This document shows, in pieces, positions 25,369 to 33,563 of a stretch of 41,214 nt of DNA. The stretch is from Bacteroidales bacterium (GTDB taxonomy: Bacteria; Bacteroidota; Bacteroidia; Bacteroidales; F082), in contig JAGCPG010000117.1 in the NCBI GenBank assembly GCA_017645245.1, positions 1-41,214 of the forward strand, in the 5' to 3' direction. A model generated the notes under the pieces. That model worked only from the letters and a program-made list of their open reading frames with translations, did no database searches and was not told the DNA's origin. The number at the start of each line of letters is the position of its first letter. Positions within the stretch are counted from its first letter, which is position 1. Both the position numbers and the translations under genes were made by a program.

Positions 25369-28251
25369 ATGAATCGTACATTGTCTATCGTTTCTATCTT
25401 ATTGATGTTTTGCGCTGCCTGCCAGCCCTCGGCTCAGGAGCCGGCTTCGTTTGTGGATCCTTTCATCGGTACCGGAGGCCACGGACATACTTTCCCAGGT
25501 GCCACAGTGCCTTTCGGTATGATGCAGTTCAGCCCCGATACCCGCATGAACGACTGGGACGGCTGCTCGGGTTACCATACCTCCGACAACGCCATCCTCG
25601 GTTTCAGCACCACCCACCTCAGCGGTACGGGCTGCTCCGACTATGGCGACTTCCGCTTCACGCCCGCCGTCGGGGATAAGGTGTGCGCCGCGTTCCAACA
25701 TGAGAACGAGTGGGCCAAACCGGGCTATTACTGCGTGGCTTTCGACGATCCCCAGGTGATTGTGGCGTTGGCCGCCGGCGATCGGGTGGGTATCATGAGC
25801 TGTACCTTCCCCAAGTCGGATCAGGCCAAACTATTGCTGAACATGGTGCAAGGCGTCAACGACGAGTTTGTGTATGAATCCACACTCGATGTTGAATCGC
25901 CCACCGCTGTCACTGGCTTCCGCCGTACGCGCGACTGGGCCAACCAGCAGTACCTCTATTTCTACGCCGAGTTCTCCAAGCCCATGAAGACCTATACCAT
26001 CGATGAGCAGCATAATGCCTCATTCGTCTTCGATACCGAAGAAGGCGAGTCGGTCGTCATGCGCATCGCCATCTCCGCTGTCGATGCCGAGGGTGCCAAA
26101 AACAACCTGAAAACTGAACTTGCCGACGGCGACTTCGATATCGATGCTTTGGCCCGTAAGTCTTACGACAAATGGAACCATGAACTGAGCTGCATCAAGG
26201 TGCAAGGGAAGAACGAAGCCGATATCAGGGTGTTCTACACCAACATGTATCACGCCATGATCGCGCCCAATCTGTTTAGCGATGCTGATGGCCGCTACCG
26301 TGCACATGACCTCAAGATCTATCACTCCGACCGCCCCGTCTACACGGTCTTCTCACTGTGGGACACCTTCCGCAGCCTGCATCCGCTCTTCAGCCTTATC
26401 CAGCGTGAGCGCACCGTCGATTTCATCAATACCTTTATTAATAATTACGAGACCGACGAGGAACACATGCTGCCCATTTGGGAGCTGGCGGGTAACGAGA
26501 CGCACTGCATGATCGGCAACCACGCCATCCCCGTCATCGCTGACGCTTATTTCAGCGGCATCAAGGGATTCGACGCCGAGAAGGCCTTGGACGCTATGGT
26601 CAACTCCTCGCGTCAGGACCGTCGTGGCATGAGTGCCTACGTGAAATATGGCTTCATCCCCGTAGACGTTGAAGGCGAGGCTGTGTCCAAGACCTTGGAA
26701 TATGCCTTCGACGATTGGTGCGTGGCCCGCATGGCCGAAGCCATGGGCAAGGCTGACATCGCCGAGGAATTTTATCAGAGAGCTCAGGCTTACAAGAATC
26801 TTTACAATCCCAAGAACAAGTTCTTCCAAGGCCGTCGCAACGGTGGCTTCATGCAGCCGTTCGATCCTACTCAGGTCAACTTCACCCTGACCGAGGCCAA
26901 CACTTGGCAGTACAACTTCTTTGTACCTCAGGACATCAATACCCATATTGAAATGATGGGCGGCTGGGAGGAATACGGCAAGATGCTCGACGGCCTCTTT
27001 ACGGCACCGAGTAAGCTCACCGGTCGCGAACAGGTGGACATCACAGGCCTCATCGGTCAATATGCCCACGGCAATGAGCCGAGCCACAACACCGTCTACA
27101 TGTATAACTACATCGGTCAGCCTACCAAGACCCAGAAATACGTGAAACAGGTGATGGATGAGTTCTACACCGATGAGCGAGACGGCCTCTGCGGTAACGA
27201 AGACTGCGGCCAGATGTCGGCTTGGGGCGTGTTCTCCGCCATGGGCTTCTATCCGGCCACTCCGGCTTCAGGCCGTTATGTATTGGGTATCCCGCGCTTC
27301 AACAAGGTGACCATGAACCTCGACAACGGCAAGCAGTTTACGGTGAAGGCTAGAAACCTGAAACCAGAGAACTGCTATGTGGAGTCGGTGAAACTCAATG
27401 GACAGCCGCTGGAGCGCAGCTATATCACTTTCGACGAGATTTACAACGGTGGCACGTTGGAGTTCACCATGACCAACACGCCCGATTCACCTTGGGCTAC
27501 TCAACCTGAGAATTGCCCCGTGGTGCGCATCCTGGGTGAGAGCATCCTGGTGGTACCGGCCATCAACGCAGTGTCAAACACCTTCTTCGACAGCATCACT
27601 GTCACGATGAGCCATCCGCTCGAAGGCACAACCATCTATTATACACTTGATGGCACCGAACCTAACGAGAACAGCTTGGTCTATTCTGAGCCGCTCGTCC
27701 TGAGAAAGACCACCCAGATCCGTGCAGCTGCCTTGCAAAACGGCCGCTGGAGCCGTGCCATCGACGCCAATTTCCATCTGATTGATGCCAAACGCGCTGT
27801 GAAGTTGGAGCATCCTTATTCCAACCAATACGAGGCTGGCGGCTTGACGGCCTTGATTGACCATCAGCGTGGTGGCGACAACTTCCGCACTGGCGTGTGG
27901 CAAGGCTATCATGGCGTGGACCTTGTGGCTACAGTCGACCTTGGATCCAAGATGCGTGTGAACCGTTTGGCAGGCAGCTTCCTACAAGATCAGGGCTCAT
28001 GGATCTTCATGCCCAAGGAAGTAGAATTCTTCGTCAGCGACGACGGCAAGAATTTCCGTAGCGTCGGCAAGTCCACCAACTGGATCGACGAGAAAGAGGA
28101 GGATGCCTTAATCCAAGAACTGGGTGTTCGTCCCCGCTGCGATGCCCGTTACGTGAGGATGGCCGCCAAGACCATCGGCATCTGCCCCGACTGGCATGTC
28201 GGCGCCGGCCAACCCGCTTGGATCTTCTGCGACGAATTCATCATCGAATAA
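25369..28251 (+). CDS. GH92 alpha-mannosidase-type lipoprotein with C-terminal accessory domains
   Basis: GH92 enzymes are Ca-dependent exo-alpha-mannosidases acting on N-glycans or mannans. The 960-residue protein starts with a lipoprotein signal (LLMFCAAC, Cys18), placing it in a membrane. The catalytic region covers about residues 28-705: FVDPFIGTGGHGHTFPGATVPFG, TVFSLWDTFRSLHPL, GNEPSHNTVYMYNY with the candidate catalytic acid near 569, and GNEDCGQMSAW with the base near 608. About 734-804 resembles a chitobiase/hexosaminidase C-terminal fold (IYYTLDGTEPN), and about 810-955 an F5/8 type C (discoidin) module. No SusC/SusD pair adjoins it. Linkage specificity cannot be read from the sequence. 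Confidence 0.93.
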   Translation: MNRTLSIVSILLMFCAACQPSAQEPASFVDPFIGTGGHGHTFPGATVPFGMMQFSPDTRMNDWDGCSGYHTSDNAILGFSTTHLSGTGCSDYGDFRFTPAVGDKVCAAFQHENEWAKPGYYCVAFDDPQVIVALAAGDRVGIMSCTFPKSDQAKLLLNMVQGVNDEFVYESTLDVESPTAVTGFRRTRDWANQQYLYFYAEFSKPMKTYTIDEQHNASFVFDTEEGESVVMRIAISAVDAEGAKNNLKTELADGDFDIDALARKSYDKWNHELSCIKVQGKNEADIRVFYTNMYHAMIAPNLFSDADGRYRAHDLKIYHSDRPVYTVFSLWDTFRSLHPLFSLIQRERTVDFINTFINNYETDEEHMLPIWELAGNETHCMIGNHAIPVIADAYFSGIKGFDAEKALDAMVNSSRQDRRGMSAYVKYGFIPVDVEGEAVSKTLEYAFDDWCVARMAEAMGKADIAEEFYQRAQAYKNLYNPKNKFFQGRRNGGFMQPFDPTQVNFTLTEANTWQYNFFVPQDINTHIEMMGGWEEYGKMLDGLFTAPSKLTGREQVDITGLIGQYAHGNEPSHNTVYMYNYIGQPTKTQKYVKQVMDEFYTDERDGLCGNEDCGQMSAWGVFSAMGFYPATPASGRYVLGIPRFNKVTMNLDNGKQFTVKARNLKPENCYVESVKLNGQPLERSYITFDEIYNGGTLEFTMTNTPDSPWATQPENCPVVRILGESILVVPAINAVSNTFFDSITVTMSHPLEGTTIYYTLDGTEPNENSLVYSEPLVLRKTTQIRAAALQNGRWSRAIDANFHLIDAKRAVKLEHPYSNQYEAGGLTALIDHQRGGDNFRTGVWQGYHGVDLVATVDLGSKMRVNRLAGSFLQDQGSWIFMPKEVEFFVSDDGKNFRSVGKSTNWIDEKEEDALIQELGVRPRCDARYVRMAAKTIGICPDWHVGAGQPAWIFCDEFIIE

Positions 28252-28299
28252 CAATCTCTCCTAATAACGAAATCACGAAATAACGTAATAATAACGACT

Positions 28300-29517
28300 A
28301 TGAAAGATTCAATAGTAATTCTCGCCGGCGGCGGTCCGGCACCAGGCATCAACACGGTGATCAGCACTGTGGCCAAGACTTTCCTCAAGGACGGATACCG
28401 TGTGCTTGGCTTGCACGACGGCTACAAGAACCTGTTCAAGAAAGAAAAGGAACTGGAAGAAATCGACTTCATGTGGGCTGACGACATCCAGAAACAAGGT
28501 GGTTCGGCCTTGCGTATGAGCCGTTACAAACCGAAAAACGAGGAATTCAATCCCGATTTCTTTGTGGAGAACAATATCAAGCTGCTCGTCACCATTGGCG
28601 GCGACGACACCGCTTCGACGGCAAACCGCATCTCCAAATACTTGAACGAGAACAACGTGCCGATCCAGAACATCCATGTGCCCAAGACCATCGACAACGA
28701 CCTTCCGCTGCCCGATGGCAACCCGACCTTCGGCTACTATTCAGCTAAGGACGCCGCCGTGCATCTGGTGCAGACCGTCTACGAAGATGCCCGTACCTCT
28801 GGCAACTGGTTTGTGCTCTCTGCCATGGGTCGCGAGGCTGGTCACTTGGCTTTCGGCATGACTTCGGCCTGCCACTGCCCGATGGTGGTCATCCCCGAGA
28901 TGTTCAACAAGGCTGACGTCACCTTCGAAGCCATCATCAACTTGATGGTCAGCTCTATCGTCAAGCGTAAGCTGTTGGGTGTGGACTATGGAGTAGTCAT
29001 CATCAGCGAGGGCGTGTTCCACTTCATGACCGATGCCGAGATTGAGAAGTCAGGCGTGGCGTTCACCTACGACGAGCACGGCCATCCCGAGCTGGGCAAC
29101 GTGAGCAAGGCGCACATCTTCAACCTCTTGCTGCAACAACGCTTGAAACTGCTGGGCATCAGCGTGAAGAGCCGTCCGGTGGAGATCGGCTACGGCATCC
29201 GTTGCGTGCAACCCAACGGCTATGACCTCACCTACTGTTCCCTGCTGGGCTATGGCGTGAAGAAGCTCTTCCTGCAAGGCGTCACCGGTGCCATGGTCAC
29301 CACTAACCCGAAGGGCGAGATTATCCCGCTGTACTTGAAGGATGTGGAGGATGAGAACGGCAAGATCAAACCGCGTTTGGTCAACCTCAACGGTCCGAAG
29401 GCCGAATTGATCTTCAACGAGGGCTTGCAGTATCTCACGCCTGCCGACTACGAGGCAGCCAAGAAGTACCTCCCGAATCCTGAGGTTTACGACTTCAAGA
29501 GAATCTTAAACTGGTAA
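28300..29517 (+). CDS. Phosphofructokinase, pyrophosphate-dependent type by signature
   Basis: A 405-residue PFK-A superfamily enzyme phosphorylating fructose 6-phosphate. Motifs are AGGGPAPGINTVI (residues 9-21), TIGGDDTAS (Asp102, Asp103), PKTIDNDLP (Lys129) and AMGREAGHLAFG. ATP enzymes carry GGDGS and PGTIDND. The second Asp of GGDD and the Lys of PKTIDND are the residues linked to pyrophosphate use in family studies, so this enzyme should use PPi and run reversibly. It could replace ATP-PFK in glycolysis or serve gluconeogenesis. It is 48 bases after the GH92 gene; a clear promoter was not found in that spacer. A palindromic element follows its stop. Confidence 0.9.
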   Translation: MKDSIVILAGGGPAPGINTVISTVAKTFLKDGYRVLGLHDGYKNLFKKEKELEEIDFMWADDIQKQGGSALRMSRYKPKNEEFNPDFFVENNIKLLVTIGGDDTASTANRISKYLNENNVPIQNIHVPKTIDNDLPLPDGNPTFGYYSAKDAAVHLVQTVYEDARTSGNWFVLSAMGREAGHLAFGMTSACHCPMVVIPEMFNKADVTFEAIINLMVSSIVKRKLLGVDYGVVIISEGVFHFMTDAEIEKSGVAFTYDEHGHPELGNVSKAHIFNLLLQQRLKLLGISVKSRPVEIGYGIRCVQPNGYDLTYCSLLGYGVKKLFLQGVTGAMVTTNPKGEIIPLYLKDVEDENGKIKPRLVNLNGPKAELIFNEGLQYLTPADYEAAKKYLPNPEVYDFKRILNW

Positions 29518-29530
29518 TTCCTGAGAGAAG

Positions 29531-29598
29531 CGAAGTACCCCAAAAGGCGCCTTGCGTATCTCCCGCAGGGAGATATGCAGCGCCGTTGGGGTACTTCG
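29531..29598. repeat. 68-base palindromic element, copy B
   Basis: Same architecture as copy A (3988-4055): a 13-bp outer stem CGAAGTACCCCAA, then GGCGC/GCGCC, then the inner hairpin TGCGTATCTCCC-GCA-GGGAGATATGCA. The four differences from copy A include an A-T to G-C replacement of one stem pair and two loop changes. It again sits between convergent genes (PFK and a lipoprotein). Confidence 0.9.
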
Positions 29599-29612
29599 CG
29601 TATTTGGAGGTT

Positions 29613-30449
29613 TTATTGAATCTTTTGATAAAACATCTCCACCACCTTTTGCCGGGCGTCCTGTAGCAGGCTTTCATCGGTGGGGAAAGGCACTGGCTTT
29701 TGCTTGAGGTTCTCCAGGGTCTGTGCTGAGCAGGCTTCCTGCGGCCCTTCGACGGTAGAGTAGCTGTGCTCGAAGTTGGACGTCATCTTGAAAGGCAGTG
29801 AGAGCAACATCTTTTTGCTCCTCGGATCGATGAAATTCGCCTTGCCGTCAATGGTGGCGCTCTTGCTGAGCTTGTGGTCGGTCACTGTGGCGGTGAGGCT
29901 GCCGTTGGTCTCCTTGAACGATACGGACTCGTCGCGGTTAGGACCCACCTCATGGTGGAGCACCTCCACATGCATCAGCTTGTCAAGACCGCCAAAGCGC
30001 TTGGCCATCGATTTCAGCTTGAGGTCAGTGATGTGCGTGTTGTCGCGGTTGACGCGCTCCAAATCCTTGATCAGCTTGTCGACATGGTCGAGGTCGGGCG
30101 TCTCGCTGTCGAGTGTGTTGCTGATCTTGGCGGTTAGGTATGCCTCCGCCTTGTTGCGCGCGCCATTCAGCTCGTCGTCCACGTTGATCGGTCGGTAGTT
30201 GATCTGCTTCTTGACCTCAGGAGGGAAGTGTGACATCTCGTCGCTGCGGCCTTTAATGCTGCAGTAACGCTCGAAGACTTCGGGCCAGATGTCGGGGTTG
30301 CCCGTGGATTTCAAAGCCTGGATGCGCTCATGGTCGGCCTGGTTGGCCTGATGGAAGGCCATGCCGGTTTCATAGAGCCGTTTGTTGGTGTTGCACGAAG
30401 TGGCCAAAACACAGGCCAGCAGGGCTATCGGTAGGAGGAAACGTTTCAT
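29613..30449 (-). CDS. Lipoprotein of unknown function
   Basis: From the ATG at 30449 the protein has 278 residues. The signal MKRFLLPIALLACVLATSC has a lipobox ending at Cys19. The next region (RLYETGMAFHQANQADHERIQALKSTGNPDIWPEVFERYCSI) looks like one or two TPR-like helical pairs, and a helical middle is rich in Asp, Lys and Asn. A beta-strand-rich part follows near 170-240 (VEVLHHEVGPNRDESVSFKETNGSLTATVTDH). A final helix ends the protein. I do not recognise the family. An in-frame ATG 29 codons upstream would precede the signal peptide and is rejected. It is divergent from the polyprenyl synthase by 69 bases. Confidence 0.78.
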   Translation of the reverse strand: MKRFLLPIALLACVLATSCNTNKRLYETGMAFHQANQADHERIQALKSTGNPDIWPEVFERYCSIKGRSDEMSHFPPEVKKQINYRPINVDDELNGARNKAEAYLTAKISNTLDSETPDLDHVDKLIKDLERVNRDNTHITDLKLKSMAKRFGGLDKLMHVEVLHHEVGPNRDESVSFKETNGSLTATVTDHKLSKSATIDGKANFIDPRSKKMLLSLPFKMTSNFEHSYSTVEGPQEACSAQTLENLKQKPVPFPTDESLLQDARQKVVEMFYQKIQ

Positions 30450-30506
30450 GGTTGGTTGTTTTGTCACAAAAATGATTATTCTACAAATATCGCACCAAAT
30501 TTTTGT

Positions 30507-30514
30507 TATTTTTG
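30507..30514 (+). promoter_or_regulatory. -7 element abutting the polyprenyl synthase start
   Basis: TATTTTTG matches TAnnTTTG and ends four bases before the ATG at 30519, predicting a leaderless mRNA and excluding the longer in-frame start at 30456. Confidence 0.55.
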
Positions 30515-30518
30515 CCGT

Positions 30519-31490
30519 ATGGAAAAAATCAAACAACTACAGCGTGAATTCGCCGATTTCATGGAAACGGTGGAATTCGTCAAGGAGCCGAAGGGACTGT
30601 ACGAGCCCATCGCCTATACCGTGTTGCAAAAGGGCAAGCGCCTCCGTCCCATGCTTTGCCTGTTGGCCAACGACATGTTCGGAGGTGGCTTCGACGATGC
30701 CAAGTATCCCGCATTGGGACTGGAAACGGGGCATAACTTCTCCTTGATCCATGACGACATAATGGATCAGGCGCCTTTGCGCCGCGGCATGGAGACGGTG
30801 TATAAAAAATGGAACACCAACACGGCTATCCTCTCAGGCGACGTAACCCTGATGATGGCCAACCAGTTCGTGATGCGCACCACCAAACCCGTGGAGGCGG
30901 CGACCTTATTCAATAAGGTGATGATCGAGATCGGCGAAGGCCAGCAGTACGACATGAACTTTGAGACTCAACGGGTGGTGACCATCCCTGAGTATCTGGA
31001 GATGATCCGCCTGAAGACAGCCGTGCTGCTCGCATCCAGCTTGCAGATGGGTGCCATCATTGCGGGTGCCGATGAGGAAGACCAGAAAAACCTGTATGAC
31101 TTCGGCATTGCGCTGGGTATGGCATTCCAGTTGCAGGACGACATCCTGGACTGCTACAGCGATGTGGCGGTCTTTGGCAAGGTAACGGGTGGCGACATCA
31201 TGGAGAACAAGAAGACCTTGATGTACCTGAAAGCCTTGGAGCTGGCTCCTGCGGCGGATCGTGAACGGTTGGAGGCCTTGTTCTCAGGCGAGGTGGCCAT
31301 CAATCCGCAGAAAAAGATTGACGAGGTGATCGCGCTTTACGACCAATTGCATGTGCGTGAGGCCGTGGAGTTGCTGATGGCCGACTACTTCCGCCAGGCT
31401 GCGGCTTGTCTCGACGCGGTGAAGCTTCCCGAAGAACGGAAAGCACACCTCAGGCATTACGCCGACTTGCTTTCGGGTAGGGAGAAATAA
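30519..31490 (+). CDS. Polyprenyl (isoprenyl) diphosphate synthase
   Basis: Trans-prenyltransferase condensing isopentenyl diphosphate with allylic diphosphates. The 323-residue protein carries the substrate-binding GKRLRPML, the first Asp-rich motif FSLIHDDIMDQ and the second QLQDDILDC. The residue five places before the first motif is Phe. A bulky aromatic there usually caps the product at C15-C20, whereas long-chain quinone-type synthases have a small residue. The motif has the DDxxD spacing without the two-residue insertion of classic bacterial FPP synthases. Product length is therefore inferred as short, but not certain. The start is fixed by the -7 element four bases upstream. A bidirectional terminator follows. 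Confidence 0.93.
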   Translation: MEKIKQLQREFADFMETVEFVKEPKGLYEPIAYTVLQKGKRLRPMLCLLANDMFGGGFDDAKYPALGLETGHNFSLIHDDIMDQAPLRRGMETVYKKWNTNTAILSGDVTLMMANQFVMRTTKPVEAATLFNKVMIEIGEGQQYDMNFETQRVVTIPEYLEMIRLKTAVLLASSLQMGAIIAGADEEDQKNLYDFGIALGMAFQLQDDILDCYSDVAVFGKVTGGDIMENKKTLMYLKALELAPAADRERLEALFSGEVAINPQKKIDEVIALYDQLHVREAVELLMADYFRQAAACLDAVKLPEERKAHLRHYADLLSGREK

Positions 31491-31520
31491 AAAAAGCGGG
31501 TTAGAGACCCGCTTTTTTTT
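31491..31520. terminator. Bidirectional intrinsic terminator
   Basis: AGCGGGT-TAGAG-ACCCGCT with five A before and an eight-T run after. It serves the polyprenyl synthase and the convergent disordered-protein gene. Confidence 0.92.
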
Positions 31521-31533
31521 GGTTTGTCAATTC

Positions 31534-32187
31534 TTATTTGCTAGTTCCAGCTTTGGGAGTCTTGGAAGAAGTTTTTGCAGGCTTCTTGGTCTTTGGGGTC
31601 GGAGGAACGCCAATTTCTGGGGTCTTTTCCTTTTGGGATTGATCGAGTTCTTTACCTGCGTTAACTTGATTGGATGAAGCTTGAGCTGAGGTTTTGATTT
31701 CAGCCTTCTTGTTGCTCTTAGTTCTTACGGGTCTCTGAGTTGCATTTGTTCTGCTTCCACCTTTTTCGGTATCCCATGAAGCGGCACCTGGCTTCACAGT
31801 GTTGTCCTTTTCGTTAGTTGTGGCGGATTGAGCCGGAGTGTTAGTGGTAGGTTTTTGGGTTTTAAGGCCTTTTGGTGAGGCTGGTTTTGTGGTAGAGGTA
31901 GAAGTGTTTGTTGGGTTCGATGCAGCTCTGCCGGTGGGGGCTACTTCAGATCCGTTGTTGTTCTTTTGGGTGCTTGAAGCGGCAGCAGGAGTCACAGCGT
32001 TTTGTGTCTCCTTGGTAGTGACAGTTGTTTCAGGCTTGAGAGCGGCGGGTTTCACAGCTTTGGGCTTGTTTGAGTTGACGGTTGTGCCAGTTTTGTCCTC
32101 ATTTGGTTTCTGAGCGTTGACATTCTGAACGGTTGCGATGTTGATGGCGAAGAAGGCCAATGCACCAAGTACTAATGCTTTTTTCAT
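31534..32187 (-). CDS. Secreted low-complexity Thr/Lys/Pro/Ala-rich protein
   Basis: A 217-residue protein with signal peptide MKKALVLGALAFFAINIATVQNVNA. The mature part is almost free of hydrophobic residues. It is built from Thr, Lys, Pro, Ala, Ser, Asn and Gln (for example TSTSTTKPASPKGLKTQKP and PPTPKTKKPAKTSSKTPK), with a basic net charge. It should be intrinsically disordered. No T9SS sorting domain, lipobox or membrane segment is present, so the expected location is periplasmic or released. The AT-rich spacer 32188-32286 separates it from queA. No family is recognised. Its lower-GC codon use differs from the neighbours, partly because of composition. Confidence 0.75.
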   Translation of the reverse strand: MKKALVLGALAFFAINIATVQNVNAQKPNEDKTGTTVNSNKPKAVKPAALKPETTVTTKETQNAVTPAAASSTQKNNNGSEVAPTGRAASNPTNTSTSTTKPASPKGLKTQKPTTNTPAQSATTNEKDNTVKPGAASWDTEKGGSRTNATQRPVRTKSNKKAEIKTSAQASSNQVNAGKELDQSQKEKTPEIGVPPTPKTKKPAKTSSKTPKAGTSK

Positions 32188-32286
32188 AGTGTAAATGTTT
32201 TAATGGTTAATTGATTGTTTTACGAGTTATGTTCACTGGAAAAAGTATCAATTACCGTACCAAAATTTAAAATGGAGCAAAAAAAA

Positions 32287-33495
32287 TTATAAAAATAAAC
32301 AGCTGTCCCCATAACTAAGGAATCGGAAGCCGTTTTCAAGTGCAAATTGATAAGCTGTTTTCCATTGGTCGCCGATGAGAGCGGACACTAATAATAATAA
32401 GGTGCTTTTGGGTTGATGGAAGTTGGTGATCAGTCCTGTGATGACCTTCATGCGGTAGCTCGGGGCGATCATGAGGGCGGTGCTGGCTTCGAGTCGGGTC
32501 AGCTGATGGAGATCCAGATAGTCGAGGATGAGTTGCAGGGCATCGCGGGTGGAAAGGTCGGGATGGCTCTCGTAAGGATACCACTGGTCGACGTGGAGGT
32601 CTCTCAGCGCCAAGCCTTGTTCATGAAGCATCATGCCGATCCAGTAAAGGCTCTCCAGCGTGCGGGTACTGGTGGTGCCAACAGGGATGATATTGCCTCC
32701 AAGATGATTTATCAGATTTTGAATCAGTGATTTGCGAACGATGACGGTCTCGGAATGCATAGCATGTTCACCGATAGTAGGGGTGGCTACGGGACGGAAG
32801 GTACCGGCACCAACGTGCAAGGTGACTTCGTCAAGTTCGAAGCCTTCAGCTTTCAGCTGTTCCAACAAAGGCTTGGTGAAGTGCAATCCTGCCGTTGGAG
32901 CGGCCACTGAGCCATCATAGCGTGCAAACACGGTTTGGTAACGGTCGCGGTCCTCGGGTTCAGCGTCCCTATTTAAATAAGGTGGCAACGGTATTTCGCC
33001 CGCGACTTCGAGGATGGAGGCAAAGGGAAGCTCCGCCGGCGTCCACGAGAACTCGATCTCGGAATATTGGTCGTTTTTCTCCACCCTTTCGGCCGAAAGC
33101 ACTACTTCTTGGCCCTGGACATTCAGTTTCATCTGCAAAAGGCCTTCGCGCCAACGTTTGGAGTTGCCCACCAGACACTTCCACCGTACCGGCGAAGCGC
33201 TACTGAAAGCGATCTGATAGTCCTGTTCGGGCTCCAGGCAAAAGATCTCGATGTGCGATCCCGTTTCTTTCTGAAATTGCAGCCTAGCGCGGATGACCTT
33301 GGTCTCGTTGAAGACCAACAGGGCCTTGGGTGGCAGGAATTCGCCGATGTGCCTGAACTGAGAGGCCTGTAACTTGTTGTCCTTCAAAACCAGCAATTTG
33401 GAGGCGTCACGTTCCGCCAAGGGATACTTGGCAATGCGCTCTTCGGGCAGCGGGTAGTCGTATTCGTCAATGGAGAGGTTTTTAATGTCGGTCAT
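32287..33495 (-). CDS. queA: tRNA preQ1(34) S-adenosylmethionine ribosyltransferase-isomerase
   Basis: QueA transfers the ribosyl part of S-adenosylmethionine to preQ1 in tRNA, giving epoxyqueuosine. The 402-residue protein starts at the ATG at 33495; a TTG immediately before is not needed. Conserved segments are DYPLPEERIAKYPLAERDASKLLVL, PPKALLVFNETKVIRARL, EIPLPPYLNRDAEPEDRDRYQTVFA, GSVAAPTAGLHFT, VTLHVGAGTFRPV and the C-terminal NFHQPKSTLLLLVSAL. It is slightly longer than the E. coli enzyme. It is divergent from the beta-helix gene with interlocked promoters. Confidence 0.97.
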   Translation of the reverse strand: MTDIKNLSIDEYDYPLPEERIAKYPLAERDASKLLVLKDNKLQASQFRHIGEFLPPKALLVFNETKVIRARLQFQKETGSHIEIFCLEPEQDYQIAFSSASPVRWKCLVGNSKRWREGLLQMKLNVQGQEVVLSAERVEKNDQYSEIEFSWTPAELPFASILEVAGEIPLPPYLNRDAEPEDRDRYQTVFARYDGSVAAPTAGLHFTKPLLEQLKAEGFELDEVTLHVGAGTFRPVATPTIGEHAMHSETVIVRKSLIQNLINHLGGNIIPVGTTSTRTLESLYWIGMMLHEQGLALRDLHVDQWYPYESHPDLSTRDALQLILDYLDLHQLTRLEASTALMIAPSYRMKVITGLITNFHQPKSTLLLLVSALIGDQWKTAYQFALENGFRFLSYGDSCLFL

Positions 33496-33507
33496 CAATG
33501 AAAAATT

Positions 33508-33540
33508 TTTGCAAAAGTACTATTAGTTTGTCTATATTTG
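33508..33540 (+). promoter_or_regulatory. Consensus promoter of the beta-helix gene
   Basis: TTTG (33508-33511), 21 bases, TATATTTG (33533-33540). The predicted start is near 33545, about 19 bases before the ATG at 33564. It occupies the same DNA as the queA promoter. Confidence 0.7.
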
Positions 33541-33544
33541 CAAA
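33512..33544 (-). promoter_or_regulatory. Consensus promoter of queA
   Basis: On the minus strand: TTTG (33544-33541), 21 bases, TACTTTTG (33519-33512). The predicted start is near 33507, 12 bases before the ATG at 33495. Each promoter's -33 element abuts the other's -7 element. Confidence 0.7.
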
Positions 33545-33563
33545 TCCATTAACAGTAATCATC

